Origin: Methylobacter sp.
GTDB lineage: Bacteria; Pseudomonadota; Gammaproteobacteria; Methylococcales; Methylomonadaceae
Reading direction: 5' to 3'
Length of the DNA: 64,000 nt
Assembly (NCBI GenBank): GCA_028716975.1
Contig: JAQUOU010000010.1
Location: 62,001 to 126,000, forward strand
This document shows positions 58,032 through 64,000 of the stretch, piece by piece. Position numbers and translations under genes: made by a program. Below the pieces are notes generated by a model, which saw only the letters and a program-made list of their open reading frames with translations, was not told where the DNA came from and did no database searches. The number at the start of each line of letters is the position of its first letter. The first letter of the stretch is position 1.

Positions 58032-58478
58032 ATGCATTGGTTTGAATCTCAACTTCTGACGTTACATCAACTCGCTGAAGCTTATAATTTCTCTCAAACA
58101 CAGAAAGGGAATGATATATTAAATATGAGTGAGCAAGGCCGTCAAAAACGTGCTGCGTTTATCGAAGCCGTTCAAGCTTTGGTCAATAGAGTCATTGACT
58201 CATCGGGTGTAACCGCCTGCGCCGCCTATCATGACGGGCTCATTCTGGCCCAATCCGGAAAAACACCCGATACGGATGCCTTGGGCGCATTGATTCAGGA
58301 GAGCATTCGAGTCGCCCAGAAAGGCGAAGCCATTCTCAACCTGGGAGCAATACAGCAAATCGTTATTGTCGGTGATCTCAATAAAATCGCCATGATAACC
58401 GTCGGACCCATTACCTTATGCGTATTGAGCCCAAAACAGACTAACCTGGCTCTGTCGCTGAGCCAATATAACGGCTAA
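58032..58478 (+). CDS. Roadblock/LC7 domain protein 2
   Basis: 148 residues from the ATG at 58032. An internal ATG at 58125 would leave a 117-residue protein and cannot be excluded, as neither has a strong ribosome site. The domain begins near residue 48 (LVNRVIDSSGVTACAAYHDG) and includes DTDALGALIQESIRVAQKGE and VGPITLCVLSP. It is divergent from the first copy, so the two may form a heterodimer. The 3' end carries a 21-base duplication. Confidence 0.8.
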   Translation: MHWFESQLLTLHQLAEAYNFSQTQKGNDILNMSEQGRQKRAAFIEAVQALVNRVIDSSGVTACAAYHDGLILAQSGKTPDTDALGALIQESIRVAQKGEAILNLGAIQQIVIVGDLNKIAMITVGPITLCVLSPKQTNLALSLSQYNG

Positions 58479-58500
58479 TTGAGCCAATATAACGGCTAAT
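58459..58500 (+). repeat. Perfect 21-base tandem duplication at gene end
   Basis: TGAGCCAATATAACGGCTAA plus T is repeated exactly twice, covering the last codons and stop of the second roadblock gene. The duplication leaves the first stop codon in place. Confidence 0.95.
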
Positions 58501-58653
58501 ATAGTTAACATTTCATTTTGGCTGGGAAAGCAGTTCAAATGCGTTCATAAGGAATTCGTTCAGTCCCCACCTTGTAAAATTCACATCATCCCCTATTGTT
58601 CTTGTTGAGTTACCTGAAGTATCAGGTATCATTGAATGCGGTATAATGGTTTA

Positions 58654-58895
58654 AACCTAAAAAACTCAGTTGATGGGCGCCAAAGGCCGTTCGTGCTGAG
58701 CCCTTCGGCTATGCTCAGGAGAGCCCTGTCGAAGCATGAGCGGACTTTGGCGCCTCACCCATTTGGTGAGTCTTCCGAAACCCCGTCCACCCTTCGACAA
58801 GGCTCTCCTGAGTGTAATCGAAGGGGCTCTCCTGAGCATAGCCGAAGGGCTCAGGGCGAACGGGATTTTGGAAGACTTAACTGATTTTTTAGGTT
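58654..58895. repeat. Structured inverted-repeat element C
   Basis: Outer arms AACCTAAAAAA(C)TCAGTT lie at 58654-58671 and 58879-58895. Arm 1 is GGCGCCAAAG.CCG (58676-58689 with 58741-58754). The central hairpin is CTCACC/GGTGAG. Arm 2 is GTCTTCC.AAA.CCCG pairing with the segment ending at 58876. Loops carry GTTCGTGCTGAGCCCTTCG and related REP wording. Compared with element B it is in the opposite orientation. Confidence 0.85.
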
Positions 58896-58948
58896 AAATG
58901 AATATTTTTTAATCCCCGTGTCTTGATATAAAACCGTCGCCTTTTTGA

Positions 58949-59691
<743 letters not shown>

Positions 59692-59700
59692 TTTTCAGGT

Positions 59701-60501
59701 TTACGGAGCAGGATCATTTGCCGGCTCTGCATTTGCTTTAAACCAGTCCAGACTTTCACTCGTATGCCCCACTGGTTTATATTCCGCCCCTGTCCAACCT
59801 GAATAAGCCGATTTTTCGATGGACGAAAACAGCCGCCTGAAATTAATCTGTCCCGTACCGGGTTGACCGCGTCCAGGACAATCGGCAAATTGTATATGGC
59901 CGATTTTTTCAGCATATCGGCTAATAAAGTCATCAGGCTTTTCACCCATCCTCTGCATATGATAACTATCGTACTGCATAAAAAGGTCTGGAAGGTCAAG
60001 CTGGTCCAGGATGGCCAGCATGTGTTCACCGCTATGGATGATAAATCCCGGCATATCGTGAGTATTGACTGCTTCAAATACCGTTTTAATGCCTAAAGGC
60101 GCAAATGTCTCGACCGCAAAGCACAGGTTATCTTTAAAGGTTTCCAGATAGTCCCGCTGCCGGTTTTTATCATGGCAGCAGCCCGGCAGTATATTGATGG
60201 CTTCCGGTTTTAAAATTTCCGCATAAGCCAAGGCTTGGGCAATGGCCTGCCGGAACTGATCCTGCTTTTTTGGAACAGAGGCAAGTCCTTCTCCGCCGGA
60301 TAATAAATCATCTGCTGCGACATTAAATAAAACCAGTTTTAATTCATGTGCTTGCAGCGCTTTTTGTATTGCTTCGGCACTTAAGCTGTAAGGGAATTGA
60401 ATTTCAACGGCCTTAAAACCCTGCTGTTTTGCGGCTTTAAAACGATCAATAAGCTCTACTTCGGTGAATAACAAGCTTAAATTAGCGGTGAAGTTAAGCA
60501 T
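59701..60501 (-). CDS. hyi: Hydroxypyruvate isomerase
   Basis: A 266-residue TIM-barrel protein of the AP-endonuclease 2-like group. The Hyi features are KAVEIQFPY near residue 34, NILPGCCHD, the Glu-containing FEAVNTHDMPGF, MQYDSYHMQRM, and HIQFADCPGRGQPGTG. It interconverts hydroxypyruvate and tartronate semialdehyde. The start overlaps the end of the reductase gene by 8 bases, and the reductase would use its product. Confidence 0.92.
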   Translation of the reverse strand: MLNFTANLSLLFTEVELIDRFKAAKQQGFKAVEIQFPYSLSAEAIQKALQAHELKLVLFNVAADDLLSGGEGLASVPKKQDQFRQAIAQALAYAEILKPEAINILPGCCHDKNRQRDYLETFKDNLCFAVETFAPLGIKTVFEAVNTHDMPGFIIHSGEHMLAILDQLDLPDLFMQYDSYHMQRMGEKPDDFISRYAEKIGHIQFADCPGRGQPGTGQINFRRLFSSIEKSAYSGWTGAEYKPVGHTSESLDWFKANAEPANDPAP

Positions 60502-61378
60502 CAGGTTTTGTGAATAATTTAATCAGGGTGGAAGGGTCCTGCTCCAGATGTCCGTGGCTGCCGTGCAGTTGCATGAGTTGCGCGGCGAGGCCGGACATGG
60601 GGATGGCGTTGCCCTGTTTGATGGCTAAATCAACCGCCATATTCAAATCCTTCAGCAACGTTTTAACTCGCCATTTAACCGGTTCAAATGTCCCGGCCGC
60701 CATTTCGGGGCCGACGATCTGCAAGGGTTTGGAATCCGCAAAGCCTCCGGCCAGCGCTGCCGGTATTTTTTCTGCATCAACGCCGGCTTGTCTGGCCAGC
60801 GCAATCATTTCGGCAATGACCAGCACATTGCAACTGACAATCATCTGGTTGCATATTTTGGTGACCTGACCGCTGCCTACATCGCCCATATGCATTAATT
60901 GATTATACAGCGGCGCCAGGACCTTGCGTGCGATGGGTATATTTTCCGCGCTGCCGCCTGCCATGATGGCCAGATCGCCTTGCTCTGCACCGGCAACACC
61001 GCCGGAAACGGGCGCATCAACCCAACTCATGCCGCATTTTTCATAAAGAGTTAATGCCAACTGCCGCGTGTTTTCAGGGTGAATGCTGGATAAATCAATC
61101 AGCAACTTGTCTGCTGAACCGTTTTCCAGAATATCATGGGTTACGACCGATTCAACGGCAGCCGTATCAGCCAGGCATAAAATAACCACATCCGAGGCTT
61201 TGACCAATTCGCTAATGGAAGCACAGGCGCAGGCGCCTGCTTCAGTGACGGGTTTTAATTTTTCCGGAGTACGATTCCATACCTTGACATTAAAGCCTGC
61301 ATTCAGCAAGCGCAAAGTCATGGGCTTGCCCATCAGGCCTATTCCGATAAAGCCAAGGTTAAGTTTATTATCTGGCAT
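60494..61378 (-). CDS. Tartronate-semialdehyde reductase (beta-hydroxyacid dehydrogenase)
   Basis: 294 residues from the ATG at 61378. An in-frame start at 61474 reaches into vapC and is rejected. The NAD(P) motif is LGFIGIGLMGKPM. The substrate motif is DAPVSGGVAGAEQGDLAIM and the catalytic Lys is in GQVTKICNQM. It matches GarR/GlxR. With Hyi it forms a pathway from hydroxypyruvate through tartronate semialdehyde to glycerate, a plausible route for C1/C2 carbon. Confidence 0.92.
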   Translation of the reverse strand: MPDNKLNLGFIGIGLMGKPMTLRLLNAGFNVKVWNRTPEKLKPVTEAGACACASISELVKASDVVILCLADTAAVESVVTHDILENGSADKLLIDLSSIHPENTRQLALTLYEKCGMSWVDAPVSGGVAGAEQGDLAIMAGGSAENIPIARKVLAPLYNQLMHMGDVGSGQVTKICNQMIVSCNVLVIAEMIALARQAGVDAEKIPAALAGGFADSKPLQIVGPEMAAGTFEPVKWRVKTLLKDLNMAVDLAIKQGNAIPMSGLAAQLMQLHGSHGHLEQDPSTLIKLFTKPDA

Positions 61379-61406
61379 TTTTAGTTTTACTTTTATCTGA
61401 ATCCAG

Positions 61407-61805
61407 TCATATTTCCCAATCTTCAATTTGTAATCCGGATAATCGACTGAATTCACCCGTATTGTGGGTAACAAGAATCAGGTTTCGCGCCTTGGCTTGT
61501 CCGGCAATTAACACATCATAGGGGCCAATAGGTACGCCTTGCATGGCCAAGATTGCACGGATCTCACCGGCTTGGCGCGAATCCTCTTTATCGAAATCCA
61601 GAATCTCAAATTGTAAATTATCCACCAGGGCGACATTGCTTTCACGACGTTGACTTTTGAATGCCCCATAAAAAAGTTCGTGTGCCACAATCGATGAAAT
61701 ACCTATCTCGGCGGGCGGGTGCCGGCGGACTGTCAATGCAAGACCTGACGTTTTATCATTCAATAAGGCAATGACCGCATTAGCATCGAGCAGGTAGCGT
61801 ATCAT
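61407..61805 (-). CDS. vapC: VapC-type PIN toxin
   Basis: A 132-residue PIN ribonuclease with the acidic set Asp7 (YLLDANAVI), Glu43 (VAHELFYGA) and Asp97 (PIGPYDVLIAGQA), followed by LVTHNTGEF. It overlaps vapB by ATGA. It would cleave RNA when VapB is degraded. Frame and motifs are complete. Confidence 0.94.
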   Translation of the reverse strand: MIRYLLDANAVIALLNDKTSGLALTVRRHPPAEIGISSIVAHELFYGAFKSQRRESNVALVDNLQFEILDFDKEDSRQAGEIRAILAMQGVPIGPYDVLIAGQAKARNLILVTHNTGEFSRLSGLQIEDWEI

Positions 61806-62047
61806 CGAAAGAGTTTATTCAATGCCGGGCGCTCTTGGGGCTCGGGTTGTTCATTCACTGCCTGCACAAAATCCTCATCGAGGTTGCCGGCAAGCGAATC
61901 CAGCCAAGTCCAATCATGAGGTATCGGCTCCAGAATGACGGCGTTGCCATGGCGTCGTATGCGGACCTGATCTCCTTCAAAGCGGAAATCTCTGGGCAGA
62001 CGTACTGCTTGTGAACGGCCTGACCAAAATATCTTTGCGGTACTCAT
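61802..62047 (-). CDS. vapB: VapB-type antitoxin
   Basis: 81 residues from the ATG at 62047, which has AAAGGAG at ideal spacing. A start 9 codons upstream is weaker. It has an N-terminal AbrB/SpoVT swapped-hairpin fold (KIFWSGRSQAVRLPRDFRF) and a C-terminal toxin-binding tail with WTWLDSLAGNLDEDF. It neutralises VapC and should repress its own promoter. Confidence 0.93.
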   Translation of the reverse strand: MSTAKIFWSGRSQAVRLPRDFRFEGDQVRIRRHGNAVILEPIPHDWTWLDSLAGNLDEDFVQAVNEQPEPQERPALNKLFR

Positions 62048-62156
62048 AGTCGCTCCTTTTGTGTGATATAGCAAAAATATATATCAATTTACTACATTTT
62101 TGCAAATGTGGTTTAATTGCTTAAATGATTTCAGTTTAAAAACGATCAGGTGAAAG

Positions 62157-63830
62157 ATGTTAAAGAAAAGCAGCGCAATAATCGTATTAATCATTGTTTT
62201 TTGGGGAGCGCGGCTTTATGCGGATGAATACCACGCCGCCATTGCCAGCGCACATCCGTTGGCAACGAATGCCGGTTTTGAAATCCTGGATAAAGGCGGC
62301 AATGTTTTTGATGCGGCGGTGGCTGTTAGCGCGGCCCTGGCCGTTGTTGAGCCGTCCGGTTCGGGGCTTGGCGGCGGCGGTTACTGGCTGTTGCACAGAG
62401 AAAAAGATGGATTTGAAACCATGATTGATGGCCGCGAAAAAGCGCCTTTGGCCGCTCACAAGGACATGTTCCTGGATAAACAGGGCCAGGTAATTCCAGG
62501 CTTATCCAGGGATGGCGCTTTAGCGGCGGCTATTCCCGGAATGCCTGCGGCACTGGTGCATTTGTCGGAAAAATATGGGCGCTTAACACTGGCGGAAAGC
62601 CTGAAGCCGGCAATCCGGTATGCGCAGACAGGTTTTGCTGCCGGCGAAAAATACAGCAAATTGCTAAAATTCAGAGCCGAAGTAGTGAAAAAAAATCCGC
62701 AGACCGCAAAGATATTTTTAACTGACGGCAAATTGCCGAAAACATACTCGATACTGAGACAGCCGGATTTGGCCTATACCTTAAAGCGCTTGGTAAAGTC
62801 CGGGCGGGACGGATTTTATAGCGGAGATGTCGCAAAAAAGCTGGTTAATGGCGTCAGCAAAGCGGGCGGCATCTGGACAAAAGAAGATCTTGCCTCCTAC
62901 CGGATTGTCGAGCGGGAGCCGGTGCGAGGCAACTATCACGGCATAAAAATTACCAGTGCTGCGCCTTCATCTTCGGGCGGTATTGTATTGATTGAAACGT
63001 TGAATATTCTATCGGCCTATGATTTAAAAAATGCCGATAAAATTACCCGTAAGCACCTTATAGCGGAAGCCATGCGGCGGGCTTATCATGACCGGGCTTT
63101 ATATCTTGGCGATGCAGACTTTATTGATCTGCCCATCAAGCGATTGTTGAATGACGATTATGCGGCAGGCTTGCGCAGCAGTATACGACCGGACAAGGCG
63201 TTGCCCAGCGACATGCTGTCAGGCGACCTGCAGAAACAGCCTGAAGGAACCAATACCACGCATTTCTCGATTATTGATAATGAGGGCAACCGGGTCGCGG
63301 CGACATTAAGTATTAACTTTCCTTTTGGTTCGGGTTTTGTAGCAGATGGAACAGGCGTGTTATTGAATGATGAAATGGATGACTTTGTCGCTCTTGCCGG
63401 CGCCATGAACGGCTATGGACTGGTTGGCGGCATAGCCAACGCCATAGCGCCGGGCAAACGCATGTTATCCAGTATGACGCCTGCCTTTCTTGAAGACGAT
63501 CACCGCGTTGCCGTTTTAGGCACGCCGGGCGGCAGTCGTATTATTTCTATGGTGTTATTGGCGGCGCTGGATTTTGCGCAAGGCAATGGCCCTGATTCAT
63601 GGGTGCGAGTGCCGCGTTTTCATCATCAATTTATTCCGGATGTGATTGAATATGAGAAAGACGCCTTGACGACCGATGAAATCACAGGGCTTGCAGCAAT
63701 TGGGCATAAGGTGAAAGAAACCGGCTACCGTTATGGCGACATGCAGGCCGTGCAGTGGAATAAAACCACGCAGGTATTGAGCGCTGCAAGTGACAGACGC
63801 GGCGAGGGGCGGGCCATTGTCCGGCATTAA
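62157..63830 (+). CDS. ggt: Gamma-glutamyltransferase
   Basis: A 557-residue periplasmic enzyme with a signal peptide (about 1-22, ARLYADEY). The precursor would self-cleave before Thr367 in GTNTTHFSIID, giving large and small subunits. Other family signatures are LGGGGYWLLH, AIPGMPAALVHL, AAPSSSGGIVLIE and the C-terminal LGTPGGSRI. It acts on glutathione and other gamma-glutamyl compounds. The start is ATG at 62157. Confidence 0.95.
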   Translation: MLKKSSAIIVLIIVFWGARLYADEYHAAIASAHPLATNAGFEILDKGGNVFDAAVAVSAALAVVEPSGSGLGGGGYWLLHREKDGFETMIDGREKAPLAAHKDMFLDKQGQVIPGLSRDGALAAAIPGMPAALVHLSEKYGRLTLAESLKPAIRYAQTGFAAGEKYSKLLKFRAEVVKKNPQTAKIFLTDGKLPKTYSILRQPDLAYTLKRLVKSGRDGFYSGDVAKKLVNGVSKAGGIWTKEDLASYRIVEREPVRGNYHGIKITSAAPSSSGGIVLIETLNILSAYDLKNADKITRKHLIAEAMRRAYHDRALYLGDADFIDLPIKRLLNDDYAAGLRSSIRPDKALPSDMLSGDLQKQPEGTNTTHFSIIDNEGNRVAATLSINFPFGSGFVADGTGVLLNDEMDDFVALAGAMNGYGLVGGIANAIAPGKRMLSSMTPAFLEDDHRVAVLGTPGGSRIISMVLLAALDFAQGNGPDSWVRVPRFHHQFIPDVIEYEKDALTTDEITGLAAIGHKVKETGYRYGDMQAVQWNKTTQVLSAASDRRGEGRAIVRH

Positions 63831-63863
63831 GCGGCTTCACCGATACCGCAAAGTGCAGGCCTT

Positions 63864-64000
63864 ATGGATTATTCATTGAATACCGGCACAGTCGAAGTAT
63901 GGCATGGCAATATAGACGTCGGCGACGAACGCTACCACCACTTTTGGCAGGTTCTCGATGAGGCGGAGCAAGCGCGTGCAGGAAGACTAAAAAATGAGCT
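63864..64000 (+). CDS. Sfp-type phosphopantetheinyl transferase, N-terminal fragment
   Basis: 45 codons from the ATG at 63864 to the window end, open throughout. The sequence TVEVWHGNIDVG followed by VLDEAEQARAGRLKNE resembles the start of Sfp/AcpT-type transferases. The catalytic core is outside the window, so the assignment rests on a short stretch. Confidence 0.6.
   Translation, partial: MDYSLNTGTVEVWHGNIDVGDERYHHFWQVLDEAEQARAGRLKNE

Noticed and set aside
58636..58884. 82-codon open frame
   Set aside because: It is made up almost wholly of the inverted-repeat element C (repeated LSPS/RRGSPE wording from REP sequences).

Overview
The window is chromosomal DNA of a gammaproteobacterium, most likely a methanotroph-like member of the Methylococcales. 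Three things point that way: the gene order yceD-rpmF-plsX-fabH-fabD-fabG-acpP-fabF-pabC-mltG-tmk-holB-PilZ-tatD; a PEP-CTERM sorting tail of the form PIPAAIWLFGSALAG; and two PrsT-like TPR proteins. No methane-oxidation gene lies in the window, so the family assignment is inference.

Layout. 1-600 holds the start of a PrsT-like TPR protein on the minus strand. 921-11811 is a long, tightly packed housekeeping operon for fatty-acid synthesis, murein termination, dTMP kinase, the DNA polymerase III delta-prime subunit, a PilZ protein and TatD. 11.8-20 kb carries a class V aminotransferase, a GGDEF-EAL protein with a degenerate GGGEF motif and a heptad-repeat N-terminus, a family I pyrophosphatase, a secreted P-domain/polysaccharide-deacetylase protein and an ABC membrane domain without ATPase. 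20-31 kb is accessory and decaying: an IS3-family element with an A_AAA_AAG frameshift site, IS1182- and IS5-type remnants, an OmpA-like protein, and an ECF sigma / anti-sigma / lipoprotein subtilase locus in which the sigma gene has an in-frame amber stop and the protease a frameshift. It also holds a J-domain/zinc-ribbon/PilZ protein.

31-46 kb holds a second PrsT-like protein, a lipid kinase, photolyase, a TIGR01777-type epimerase, a bacterial lipocalin, an IS200 element, a TPC-type heavy-metal ATPase, an FNR-type reductase, a ccdAB module and a frameshifted PEP-CTERM propeller protein. 46.8-53.7 kb holds pirin, a malic enzyme-PTA fusion, threonine aldolase, a zinc alcohol dehydrogenase and a sigma54 activator lacking a sensor domain. 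54-59 kb holds an MHS transporter and a compact OmpA-like / V4R / roadblock / roadblock operon bracketed by structured inverted-repeat elements. 59-64 kb holds coaD, a ferredoxin, hydroxypyruvate isomerase, tartronate-semialdehyde reductase, vapBC, gamma-glutamyltransferase and the start of a phosphopantetheinyl transferase.

The most unusual items are a family of cruciform repeats at 53955-58895 whose arms differ in sequence but stay self-complementary, and the V4R-roadblock-roadblock-OmpA operon lying between two of them. Next come the J-domain/PilZ fusion, the P-domain deacetylase, the decayed sigma/protease locus, and a possible structured leader RNA with a terminator at 38191-38326.
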